64,000 nucleotides of DNA, from assembly GCA_964577955.1 (NCBI GenBank), contig CAZOAZ010000010.1, forward strand, positions 69,398-133,397. The letters are read 5' to 3'. The notes beneath the pieces were generated by a model that ran no database searches, had not been told where the DNA came from, and worked only from the letters and a program-made list of their open reading frames with translations. Shown piece after piece: positions 17,684 through 24,948 of this stretch; position 1 is the stretch's first letter, and each line of letters starts with the position of its first letter. A program made the translations under genes and the position numbers. Source of the stretch: CADEEX01 sp964577955. Its GTDB lineage: Bacteria > Acidobacteriota > Vicinamibacteria > Vicinamibacterales > CAVVIG01.

Positions 17684-18211
17684 ATGTTTCTCGCCCGCCG
17701 CAACACCTTCACTCACCTGACGCTCGCATCGCTCGCCCTGACCGCCGCGCTGACCGCCGGCGCGTGTGCGGACGCCAACCCCGCTGCGCCGACGACCGGT
17801 CCGGCAACCGGCACCAGTTCGAGCAGCAACGACACCGCCTCGGTGGTCGGCACGTATCAGCTCGCCGCCGTGGACGGCCAGACCGTCCCGTGCGTCTTCG
17901 ACTCGTTCTCGCCCGGCCCTGGTTACTTGATGCAGATGCGCGCGGTCGACGGCAGCATTCGATTGAACACGGACGGCACGTACCGTGAGGAATACCAGAC
18001 CGAACTCTCAGGGAGCGGCAGCATTCACGGCATCGTGAACGGCGTGTTGGCGACCGGACACTACACCGTCGCCGGCAACACGATCACCTTGACGCCGAAC
18101 TCCGGCGGGTCGCTCCATGCCACCTACTCCGTGTCCGACATCAGCATCGTCGTCGAAGCCCCCGGACTCAATGGCCAGCCGGATCGTGCGACGTTCACCT
18201 TCCGTCGCTAG
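17684..18211 (+). CDS. Small hypothetical lipoprotein
   Basis: 175 residues with a signal peptide and lipobox AGAC (Cys28), followed by a Thr/Ser/Pro-rich linker (29-50). The rest is a single beta-rich domain (VGTYQLAAVDGQ..., GHYTVAGNTITLTPNSGG, ATFTFRR) with a lipocalin-like strand pattern. Probably anchored in the outer membrane. Function unknown. The TAG stop lies in the CTAG target of MITE copy 2, and the protein is unchanged by that insertion. Confidence 0.7.
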   Translation: MFLARRNTFTHLTLASLALTAALTAGACADANPAAPTTGPATGTSSSSNDTASVVGTYQLAAVDGQTVPCVFDSFSPGPGYLMQMRAVDGSIRLNTDGTYREEYQTELSGSGSIHGIVNGVLATGHYTVAGNTITLTPNSGGSLHATYSVSDISIVVEAPGLNGQPDRATFTFRR

Positions 18212-18372
18212 TGGCCTGTCCACGCTGAAGCAGTACCGATTGCCGGAGCGCGGCGCCCGGATCGCAAGGCGCGAAGAGCGAGCTTATTGGGCATAAGTGA
18301 GCGATGAGCAACGCCGCGAGGCGGGATGCCCCGCCCGGCAGGCGGTACTGCTTCAGCGTGGACAGGCCACTA
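18209..18372. mobile_element. MITE-like element, copy 2 (160 bp plus TA duplications)
   Basis: The core 18211-18370 is identical to 6855-7014, with the same 28-bp inverted ends, flanking TA and CTAG context. It sits in the stop codon of the 17684 lipoprotein gene. Decayed coding sequence begins immediately to the right. Confidence 0.88.
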
Positions 18373-18384
18373 GTGGAGCAAGCC

Positions 18385-18690
18385 ATGGATCAGAACTACA
18401 GGCTGCCAGCCGCGACGCGGCGGGCGGGACGCATCCACCTCCTGGTCATACCGGACCCTTTCACTTCGCGCTGCTCTATCCGGATGCGAGCGCTCTCGGC
18501 CATGCCGTTGCGCGGGTTCTGGCCCGCGGCTGGCGCATCGACGGCGCTCGCGATCATGGCGCGACCCTGTCCGCGTATCTCAAGGATCCGGACGGGAACG
18601 GCATCGAGCTCTACTACGACCGGCCGCGCCGCGACTGGTTCGACATCGATGGCCGCTTCATCGTGAAGAACGATCGTATCGACGTGGCGG
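18385..18690 (+). pseudogene. VOC/glyoxalase-family gene remnant
   Basis: From ATG 18385 one frame reads YRLPAATRRAGRIHLLV, a typical N-terminus of catechol-dioxygenase-like VOC proteins. After about 20 residues the homology jumps to another frame (GPFHFALLYPDASALGHAV..., LKDPDGNGIELYYDRPR) that belongs to the second half of the same fold. About 40-90 residues are missing between them and the C-terminus is cut. It is therefore frameshifted, internally deleted and truncated. Confidence 0.75.
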
Positions 18691-19158
18691 CGCTACGGCG
18701 CCTTCGTCGCGCGCGGTTGCCTCCGCAGTTATGTGGTCGACGGCAAGGGGGTGGAGCGAATCGTTCAATTCGCCCCAGAGGACTGGTGGCTGACTGACAT
18801 CGAGAGCCTGATGACCGGCAATCCGTCGCAGTATTTCGTCGAGGCGATCGAAGAGACCGACGTGCTGCTGATCGATCCGCCGTCGCATCAGAAACTGGTG
18901 CAGAACGTGCCCGGCTACGCGCGATCGATGCAGACCGGCCTGCAGAAGCACAACGCGGCGAAGGACAAGCGGATCGTCGGCACGCTGACGAGCACCGCGG
19001 AAGAGCGCTACGACGAGTTCCTCAAGACGTATCCGTCAATTGCGTTGCGGGTGCCGCAGTGGATGCTGGCGTCGTACCTGGGGATCTCGCCGGAGACGGT
19101 CAGCAGGATTCGGGCAAAGGCCGCGAAGAAACGCTCGCCCCCAGGCCCCAGCCTCTAG
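18691..19158 (+). pseudogene. Crp/Fnr-type regulator gene lacking its 5' end
   Basis: The frame reads RYGAFVARGCLRSYVVDGKG, then IVQFAPEDWW and a full C-terminal part with VPQWMLASYLGISPETVSRIR, the winged-helix recognition region. The first ~60 residues of the cNMP-binding domain are absent; an in-frame stop at 18664 closes the frame and VOC remnant abuts. A GTG at 18733 could give a 141-residue protein, but it would lack half the sensor domain. A functional short protein is possible but unlikely. Confidence 0.7.
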
Positions 19159-19577
19159 TTCCCTACTCGGACCCAGCAGTCCCAGCGATCGCCGGCTTTC
19201 GAGGTGTTGCGGCGGCCGATCTCGAGGACCTGAAGCACGGTGCCCGGTTTGTATTCGCCGACCGTATCGGGGTTGCTGACCTGACGCTCGAACGGGCGCT
19301 GGCCCTGCGCGTCGGTCGTGCGAATCTGTTTGACGCTCGTCAACTGGATGCGATCGCCGACCTTGGGCACGATCTTCTGCGGGTCGGCGGGCGAGAACGC
19401 GAAGCCGGTCTCGCCCAGCCACCGATTCGGGGCGCCGGCGGTATCGGCCACGAGTCCGAGGTAGATCCAGTTCGCCGCCGCGCTTTGCGCGTAGCCGACC
19501 TTACTGATTGCGCCCGCGACCAGCGGGCCGATCGCCAGCCCGAAGAACGCACGCCGCTTCATTCCCAGAGTGTTCAC
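19155..19577 (-). CDS. Small exported protein of unknown function
   Basis: 140 residues; MKRRAFFG (residue 6) is the probable start of a Tat-like signal (KRRAFFGLAIGPLVAG). The mature ~105 residues are beta-rich with VGDRIQLTSVKQIRT and YKPGTVLQVLEIGRR, the pattern of an SH3-like domain. Its TAG stop shares a CTAG with the stop of the convergent Crp remnant. It is seven nucleotides downstream of the SnoaL-like gene and may be co-transcribed with it. No family recognised. Confidence 0.65.
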   Translation of the reverse strand: MNTLGMKRRAFFGLAIGPLVAGAISKVGYAQSAAANWIYLGLVADTAGAPNRWLGETGFAFSPADPQKIVPKVGDRIQLTSVKQIRTTDAQGQRPFERQVSNPDTVGEYKPGTVLQVLEIGRRNTSKAGDRWDCWVRVGN

Positions 19578-19584
19578 GTGAGCC

Positions 19585-20007
19585 TCAAATCGCCGGCTTC
19601 GCCTTGAGCAGTCCGATCTGCACCATCAAGCCGGTGAAGTCGTAAATCCGCCGTTCGTGGACGATCTTGCCGTCCTTCAGTTCGAAGAGCAGCACGCCGG
19701 GCACTTGAAACGATTTCCCGGTCGGCGGCAGGCCAAGGAAGTCGCCGACGTCCTTTCCTTCCATCTTCACGACCACCGCCACGGCGTTGCCGTCGATGAT
19801 GACGGACTGCTGATGCACCTTGAGGTTCAGCGCCGTAAAGATATGACGCATCGCGTCCTCGATGGCCCGCTTTCCGGTGTGAGTACCGGCGCTGGGACTT
19901 TCGACGACACAGTCATCGGCGTAGTCGCGCAGCAACGTCGGAACATCCTGCCGCAGCATTGCTGAACGGCGGCGCTCGAACATCGCTTCAGTCACTTCAT
20001 GAGTCAT
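19585..20007 (-). CDS. SnoaL/NTF2-like fold protein
   Basis: 140 residues from ATG 20007, which is preceded by GGAGGTCGCG. Pattern of SnoaL-like ester cyclases and limonene-epoxide-hydrolase relatives: an N-terminal helix (EAMFERRRSAMLRQD), DYADDCVVESP, a GKRAIEDAMRHIF helix and the strand pair LPPTGKSFQVPGVLLFELKDGKIVHERRIYDF. The fold binds small hydrophobic ligands. The substrate is unknown. It is not obviously linked to SoxR, which is encoded just upstream on the same strand. Confidence 0.8.
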   Translation of the reverse strand: MTHEVTEAMFERRRSAMLRQDVPTLLRDYADDCVVESPSAGTHTGKRAIEDAMRHIFTALNLKVHQQSVIIDGNAVAVVVKMEGKDVGDFLGLPPTGKSFQVPGVLLFELKDGKIVHERRIYDFTGLMVQIGLLKAKPAI

Positions 20008-20050
20008 CGCGACCTCCCGTCCGATCCGCAGGCGTCTGTGCGGTGGCGCA

Positions 20051-20509
20051 TTATAGCGGGCGGCGGCGGCCGTCCACCCACATCCGCGGGCCCGGACCGC
20101 CCCGCGCGAGCCGATCGCCAGGATTCGAGAGATAGCATCGATCGAGCGACAGACAGCCACAGCCGATGCACTCGGTCAGACCCGCCTTCAGCCGCTCCAG
20201 TTCATTGATCCGTTCGTGAATCCGCCTGGTCCAGCCGCTCGAGAGCTTGGCCCAATCACTCCGTTCGGGAACCCGGTTGCGCGGCAGCCTGGCGAGTTCG
20301 GCGCGCACTTCCTCCAGCGACAACCCGACTTTCTGCGCGAAGACGATGAACGCGACGCGCCGGATCACCGATCGCGGGTAGCGGCGGTGACCGGCGTCGG
20401 TCCGCTCCGCGTGGATCAGTCCCTGTTCTTCGTAGAAACGCAGCGCCGAGGTCGCCACACCGCTGCGTTCGGCGACCGCGCCAATGGTCAAGGCGTCGTC
20501 CATGTCCAT
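20051..20509 (-). CDS. soxR: Redox-sensing MerR-family regulator SoxR
   Basis: 152 residues. The MerR winged helix (TIGAVAERSGVATSALRFYEEQGLI) is followed by the dimerisation helix and the [2Fe-2S] ligand pattern C-x2-C-x-C-x5-C (Cys114, 117, 119, 125), diagnostic of SoxR. It is activated by redox-cycling compounds. Outside enteric bacteria it usually controls nearby oxidoreductase or efflux genes directly, not SoxS. A SoxR-box-like palindrome lies 31 nt upstream, in the promoter of the divergent dehydrogenase. The first Met could be residue 1 or 3. Confidence 0.93.
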   Translation of the reverse strand: MDMDDALTIGAVAERSGVATSALRFYEEQGLIHAERTDAGHRRYPRSVIRRVAFIVFAQKVGLSLEEVRAELARLPRNRVPERSDWAKLSSGWTRRIHERINELERLKAGLTECIGCGCLSLDRCYLSNPGDRLARGGPGPRMWVDGRRRPL

Positions 20510-20534
20510 GACCGCAGTCTGCCGAATTTCACGC

Positions 20535-20565
20535 TTGACTTCAAGTGCACTTGAACATCGATGCT
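20535..20565 (+). promoter_or_regulatory. Putative SoxR-controlled promoter
   Basis: A -35-like TTGACT (20535-20540) overlaps the perfect palindrome TTCAAGTGCACTTGAA (20540-20555), which resembles the SoxR box (CCTCAAGTTAACTTGAGG). A weak -10 (GATGCT, 20560) would leave a 19-nt spacer, the overlong spacing typical of MerR-family promoters. It faces the dehydrogenase gene. Confidence 0.65.
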
Positions 20566-20576
20566 CTTCGGTGGCG

Positions 20577-20592
20577 TCCGGCTTTAGCCGGA
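20577..20592. repeat. TCCGGCTTTAGCCGGA palindrome
   Basis: A hairpin in the leader of the dehydrogenase gene, just after the SoxR box, with the same core as those at 6823 and 23672. Confidence 0.65.
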
Positions 20593-20613
20593 TTACACGA
20601 AGGAGTGATCTTG

Positions 20614-21342
20614 ATGAGTCTGGAAAAGAAAGTCGCCGTTGTCACCGGCGCCAGCCGGGGACTTGGAGCGGTCATCGCGCGCGTCCTGGCGGAGCGCGGC
20701 TACGACCTGGTGCTGGGCGCGCGCCATGCGCCGGATTTGATCACGGTTGCGGGCGAGCTGGTCACGCCCGGACGTCAGGTCGTGCCGGTCGACGGGGACA
20801 TCGCGGACGCGGCGGTGCGCGGCCGGCTGATCGACGCGGCGCGATCGCTCGGCGGGCTGGACCTGCTGGTCAACAACGCGTCCGAGCTGGGACCGATCGG
20901 TCCGCTGCTGTCGTTCGACGTGACGCGTCTCGGACGCTTGTTCCCCGTCAACGCGGCCGCGCCGTTGTTTCTGATTCAGTCAGCGGTGCCGCTGCTCACG
21001 AAGCGCCGCGGCCTCATCGTCAACATCACGAGCGATGCGGCGACGCACGCCTACGCCGGCTGGGGTCCGTACGCGGCGAGCAAGGCCGCGTTCGAAGCCA
21101 TCACGAGAACGCTGGCGGTGGAGCTGAAGGACCTGGGCGTCTCGGCCGTGCTCGTGGATCCGGGCGACATGCGAACACGCATGCATCAGGAGGCCTTTGC
21201 CGGAGAAGACATTTCGGATCGGCCGCTGCCGGACATCACCATTCCGTTCTGGAACTGGCTGATCGGCCAGCAGCCGGACGATCTTCGCGGCGAACGACTC
21301 GAGGCTCAACGGAAGGACGCGCCATGGCTGCAGCCCGCGTAG
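20614..21342 (+). CDS. Short-chain dehydrogenase/reductase
   Basis: 242 residues from ATG 20614 (AAGGAG upstream). Classical SDR: TGASRGLGAVIA nucleotide-binding loop (residues 12-23), NNAS, catalytic Ser in IVNITSDAA and YAASKAA (Tyr-x3-Lys), followed by VDPGDMRT. It would reduce or oxidise a carbonyl/alcohol with NAD(P). The substrate cannot be told from sequence. The SoxR-type promoter suggests induction by redox-active compounds, for example as a quinone or aldehyde reductase. The 3' end overlaps the QueA homologue by 19 nt. Confidence 0.9.
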   Translation: MSLEKKVAVVTGASRGLGAVIARVLAERGYDLVLGARHAPDLITVAGELVTPGRQVVPVDGDIADAAVRGRLIDAARSLGGLDLLVNNASELGPIGPLLSFDVTRLGRLFPVNAAAPLFLIQSAVPLLTKRRGLIVNITSDAATHAYAGWGPYAASKAAFEAITRTLAVELKDLGVSAVLVDPGDMRTRMHQEAFAGEDISDRPLPDITIPFWNWLIGQQPDDLRGERLEAQRKDAPWLQPA

Positions 21343-22457
21343 CCGGAGAGTTGCCGCCGCTGGAGGCGCCACGCGAAGCTGGCGAGCCACCTGAAGCCCG
21401 CGGCTTGCGCCGAGACGAAGTGCGGCTCCTCGTCTCCGACCTCGAACACGATCGGATCGTCCACGAGCGTTTCTACGATCTGCCACGGTGGCTCTCGCCA
21501 GGCGATGTTCTGGTCGTCAACACCAGCGCCACCGTCAACGCCGCGCTCCCGGCACGGCCACGCGCGGGCGATTCGTGCGAGCTCCATCTGTCGACGATGC
21601 TTCCCGGCAATTTCTGGGTCGTGGAACTCCGAGAGCAGGGACCGGTGGCATCGTTGCCGTCTCGCCGCGCCCACGCCGGAATGACGCTCGAGCTTCCCGC
21701 CACAGGATCTGCGACGCTCCTCGCTCCATACCCGATGACGGCTGGTCTCGCGACGCCGTCGCGACTCTGGATGGCCGCGCTCGAATTGCCGCTGGCGCTT
21801 GCTGCGTATCTGGAGGCGTACGGGTTTGCGATTCGGTACAGCTACGTCAAAGACTCCTGGCCGTTGACGGCCTATCAGACGGTCTTCGCCAGCGAACCGG
21901 GCAGCGCTGAAATGCCTTCTGCCGGACGGCCGTTCACGCCAGAGCTGGTCACGCGGCTCGTGGCGCAAGGGATTGAGATCGTGCCCATCCTGTTGCACAC
22001 CGGCGTGGCCAGTCAGGAGGATCACGAGCCGCCGTACGAGGAGTTCTACCGCGTGCCCGTTCCGAGTGCTGAGCGGATCACGGCGGCGAGACGACGCGGC
22101 CACCGAATCATTGCGGTTGGGACGACCGTGGTGCGCGCGCTCGAGACCTTGACCGATGAGCGCGGCGTCACGTCACCCGGCCAGGGCTGGACGAACCTCG
22201 TGGTCACACCTGGCCACCACCTGCGATCGGTGTCCTCGATCATCAGCGGCCTGCACGAACCCAAGGCCACACACCTGACGATCCTGGAACGCGTCGCGAA
22301 CGTCAGCGGCCCGCCACCGGGACATCTCGGACGTGCCTACGAAGCGGCGCGTCGGCAGGGCTATCTCTGCCACGAATTCGGAGACTCGCATCTGATCCTG
22401 GGCACGCGTGTGGAGGGCAGGACACCGTGTCCGCCGAGCGCGTCGAGTTCGCGCTAA
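21324..22457 (+). CDS. queA: QueA-family S-adenosylmethionine:tRNA ribosyltransferase-isomerase
   Basis: 377 residues from ATG 21324, overlapping the dehydrogenase gene. QueA transfers the ribosyl moiety of SAM to 7-aminomethyl-deazaguanine at position 34 of tRNA to make epoxyqueuosine. Family blocks are present: LPRWLSPGDVLVVNTSATVNAALPA, ILLHTGVAS, EEFYRVP, AVGTTVVRALE and HEPKATHLTIL. The N-terminus and several blocks differ from canonical QueA, so this could be a paralogue. No tgt, queC-F or queG is nearby. Confidence 0.82.
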   Translation: MAAARVAGELPPLEAPREAGEPPEARGLRRDEVRLLVSDLEHDRIVHERFYDLPRWLSPGDVLVVNTSATVNAALPARPRAGDSCELHLSTMLPGNFWVVELREQGPVASLPSRRAHAGMTLELPATGSATLLAPYPMTAGLATPSRLWMAALELPLALAAYLEAYGFAIRYSYVKDSWPLTAYQTVFASEPGSAEMPSAGRPFTPELVTRLVAQGIEIVPILLHTGVASQEDHEPPYEEFYRVPVPSAERITAARRRGHRIIAVGTTVVRALETLTDERGVTSPGQGWTNLVVTPGHHLRSVSSIISGLHEPKATHLTILERVANVSGPPPGHLGRAYEAARRQGYLCHEFGDSHLILGTRVEGRTPCPPSASSSR

Positions 22458-22488
22458 GGAATGCCGGTTCCCTGTTATCCTCCACGTC

Positions 22489-23658
22489 GTGTTTCAGTTG
22501 CGGGTTCACTTCTACGGCACGCAAGGCAGCGGATCGATTTTTCCGTCGCGCGCCGAACGCCAGGCCTTTGAAACGCGCGCGCGCAATCAACTGCTGACGG
22601 CCGTCTTTGCCGACATTGCGCGCCATGCTGACGCCAAGGGTCATCTCGCCTGCACAATCGACGAGCTTCTCGGCGGGCCCGTGTCGGACAAAGCGCTGGA
22701 GCACTACGCCAGCCGGTTCGACCTGCCGGAGCCGCGCGTCTACGGCGGCCTGACGACCTGCGTCCGCATCGAAACGGCCGACGGCTTCGACATCGTGCTC
22801 GACTGCGGCAGCGGCTTCCGTCCGTGCGCGCGCGATCTCCAAGCCAAGTGGGGCGCCCGGGGCGAGCGCCATTTGTATCTCTTCGGTTCGCACAGCCATC
22901 TCGATCACACGGAAGGCTTCGACCAGGCGGCGGTGTGTTTCGACCCGCGCAATCATCTGCACATCTACGGCAACCGCCAGTTCCTACGTGCGCTCGATTT
23001 CAATCTCGGGATCTTCTCGCGCGAGGTCGCGGAAGGCGTGCAAGGCGTCCAGACGCCGATCTTCTACGGCGTCATGCCGGCGAAATTTCACGCGATTGAG
23101 ATTCGCGACGGAGCAGACGACCGCGGCGGTGCCCCGGTGCCGAACGCGGCGCAGCATGATCTGGGGACGCCAATCCGTCTTGGACAGACGACCATCACGC
23201 CGTTCGAAGTGTTCCACCCGGCGCCCTGTCTCGCCTACCGCGTCGAGCACGGCGGCCGCGTCTTCGTGTTCTGCACCGACCACGAACTCCGGCACGGCAC
23301 CGATCCCCGCCATCCCGACGAGCGGATCAGCCGCGAAGCCGAGGCGCGGCTCGTGGCCCATGCGACGGGCGCCGATCTGCTCTACCGCGACGGCCAGTAT
23401 TTGCGCGCCGAGTACGACGGCGTCATGGGTATTGGCGGCAGCGGACCGGTGTCCCGTGTCGGGTGGGGCCACAGCTGCATCGAGGACGTGGTCGACATGG
23501 CCGACGCCTGCGGCATTCATCACACGCTGATCGGTCACCACGATCCAAACCGTGAATGGTCGGAGCGCAACTGGCTCGACGAGTCGATGGTGCGGCGATC
23601 GGCCAACGCGAAGGGAAGGATCGAATTCGCGCGGACCGATACGGTGTTTGATTTGTAG
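22489..23658 (+). CDS. Metallo-beta-lactamase-fold hydrolase
   Basis: 389 residues from GTG 22489 (VFQLRVHFYGTQGSGS); no good Shine-Dalgarno is seen, so the start is uncertain. The metal site GSHSHLDH (His135, His137, Asp139, His140) is followed by FEVFHPAP and FCTDHE, the further metal ligands, and late histidines in IGHHD. RNase Z/PhnP/cyclic-nucleotide phosphodiesterase-type members share this arrangement. The unusual ~65-residue insertion before the metal motif (FADIARHADAKGHLACTIDELL) is a distinguishing feature. Substrate unknown. Confidence 0.85.
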   Translation: MFQLRVHFYGTQGSGSIFPSRAERQAFETRARNQLLTAVFADIARHADAKGHLACTIDELLGGPVSDKALEHYASRFDLPEPRVYGGLTTCVRIETADGFDIVLDCGSGFRPCARDLQAKWGARGERHLYLFGSHSHLDHTEGFDQAAVCFDPRNHLHIYGNRQFLRALDFNLGIFSREVAEGVQGVQTPIFYGVMPAKFHAIEIRDGADDRGGAPVPNAAQHDLGTPIRLGQTTITPFEVFHPAPCLAYRVEHGGRVFVFCTDHELRHGTDPRHPDERISREAEARLVAHATGADLLYRDGQYLRAEYDGVMGIGGSGPVSRVGWGHSCIEDVVDMADACGIHHTLIGHHDPNREWSERNWLDESMVRRSANAKGRIEFARTDTVFDL

Positions 23659-23671
23659 GGGAATCGAGTAA

Positions 23672-23687
23672 TCCGGCTAAAGCCGGA
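23672..23687. repeat. TCCGGCTAAAGCCGGA palindrome
   Basis: A hairpin between the convergent MBL hydrolase and GTPase genes; a plausible bidirectional terminator. Confidence 0.65.
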
Positions 23688-23695
23688 CGCCACCG

Positions 23696-24184
23696 CTATA
23701 TCGTGGCCGCCAGGCGCAAGAACGCTTCCTCGACGCCTTCGCCGGTCTTCGCGCTTGCCGGCTGAATGGCCTTTGCGCCGAGCACACCCAACGCAGCATC
23801 ACCCGGCGAAATCTTCCGCGCTTCCACCAGATCCATCTTGTTGACGACGAGAACGCTGGGCAGCGCGCCGATGTCGCGCGCGACCTGCTCGGCGAGGTCG
23901 TGCGCGGTCGCGATGGTTTCAGGACGGGTCGCGTCGACGACCAGCAGATAGCCGGCCGCGCCGCGGACGTACGAGCTCGGGACCGAGAAATGCTCCTCGG
24001 CGCCGGCGATGTCCCAGAGCATCAGCGTCAGCGCCTGATCGCCGAAAGTCACCGCCTTCTTGTCGACCTTCACGCCGATGGTCGTCAGGTATTTCTCGTC
24101 GAAAAGGCTCTCGACGAAGCGGCGGACCAGGCTGGTCTTGCCGACTCCGGACGCGCCCAGCAGGCAGATCTTCTTCTGTATCAC
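23696..24184 (-). CDS. Ras/Rab-like small GTPase A
   Basis: 162 residues, one GTPase domain with no membrane anchor. G1 GASGVGKTS, a threonine in the switch I region (KYLTTIG), G3 WDIAGAE (Asp58-Gly61), G4 NKMD and G5 SAK are all visible. The position equal to Gln61 of Ras is Ala62, which usually lowers intrinsic hydrolysis. Its opening MIQKKICLLG matches that of GTPase B at 26695, so the two are close paralogues. It is divergent from the coiled-coil/OmpA/GTPase B genes and presumably belongs to the same system. A perfect TATAAT on the minus strand ends 10 nt before ATG. Confidence 0.9.
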   Translation of the reverse strand: MIQKKICLLGASGVGKTSLVRRFVESLFDEKYLTTIGVKVDKKAVTFGDQALTLMLWDIAGAEEHFSVPSSYVRGAAGYLLVVDATRPETIATAHDLAEQVARDIGALPSVLVVNKMDLVEARKISPGDAALGVLGAKAIQPASAKTGEGVEEAFLRLAATI

Positions 24185-24194
24185 GGAGTTTGGG

Positions 24195-24200
24195 ATTATA
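24195..24200 (-). promoter_or_regulatory. -10 element of GTPase A gene
   Basis: TATAAT on the minus strand, with its downstream end 10 nt before the start codon, which predicts a leaderless or nearly leaderless mRNA. The -35 region is poor. Confidence 0.5.
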
Positions 24201-24354
24201 CGGCGCGCGCGTCCGCGGCTGATGGGCCTCGGAGGCCGTGTGATAGCCTAGCCCCACTATGGGGGCTACAGCCCGCGCCCGCCGCCGCATCCAACCCGTG
24301 AAGCCAGGTAAGAAACCGGTGCCTCCTTCGTCCAGAGAAAGGTCCGTCGCAGTC

Positions 24355-24948
24355 ATGAAGAACCAACCCTCGTCCCCGACCAAACCCGATGGACAGTCGA
24401 ACGGCGCCGCCGAGGATCTCGGCGGCGGCAATCTCGACAAAGTCCGCGACATCCTCTTCGGCAACCAGATCCGCGACAGCGACCGCCGCTTCCAGCGGCT
24501 CGAGGAGCGTCTGGCGCAGGACACGAACGAACTGAAGGAGGAAGTCCGGAAGCGGCTGTCGATGCTGGAGCAGTTCGTCAAGCAGGAGCTCGAATCGCTG
24601 GCGGAACGCATCAGCTCCGAGCAGCAGGAACGGACGGATTCGACAAAGGACCTGTCGCGCGAGCTTCGCGAGATGGGCAAGGCTTTTGAGAAGAAGGCGG
24701 GACAGCTCGAGGACCACACCGGCAAGGTGCAGCGTGAGCTGCGGCAGCAGCTCCTCGAGCAGCAGCATGGCCTGCGCGAAGAAATCCAGAAGCGCGTGGA
24801 CGAAATCCTGGCGCGGCTGACCCGCGAGGCGACCGAGATCCGCAGCGACAAGCTCGATCGCACGATGCTCTCGGCGTTGCTGACGGAAGTGGCGATGCGC
24901 CTGACCAACGAGTTGACGCTGCCGAAACTGGGCGGCGAGCGTGCCTGA
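24355..24948 (+). CDS. Coiled-coil protein of GTPase/OmpA cluster
   Basis: 197 residues; start ATG 24355 chosen, though the same frame opens earlier at 24259. A low-complexity N-terminus precedes a long charged helix (about 40-180: RLEERLAQDTNELKEEVRKRLSML..., SRELREMGKAFEKKAGQLEDHTGKVQREL) with heptad spacing, so a long coiled coil is predicted. A C-terminal hydrophobic helix (LLTEVAMRLTNEL) may dock a partner. It overlaps the next gene by eight nucleotides (GTGCCTGA), which implies translational coupling. Probably a scaffold or effector; function unknown. Confidence 0.8.
   Translation: MKNQPSSPTKPDGQSNGAAEDLGGGNLDKVRDILFGNQIRDSDRRFQRLEERLAQDTNELKEEVRKRLSMLEQFVKQELESLAERISSEQQERTDSTKDLSRELREMGKAFEKKAGQLEDHTGKVQRELRQQLLEQQHGLREEIQKRVDEILARLTREATEIRSDKLDRTMLSALLTEVAMRLTNELTLPKLGGERA

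Noticed and set aside
18301..18470. Small open frames starting inside the MITE (MSNAARRD...) at both copies.
   Set aside because: They read out of the element into unrelated flanking sequence and differ downstream. The in-frame junction with the VOC remnant in copy 2 looks accidental.
20484..21323. Frame fused upstream of the QueA homologue.
   Set aside because: It overlaps the short-chain dehydrogenase in another frame; QueA-type sequence starts after ATG 21324.
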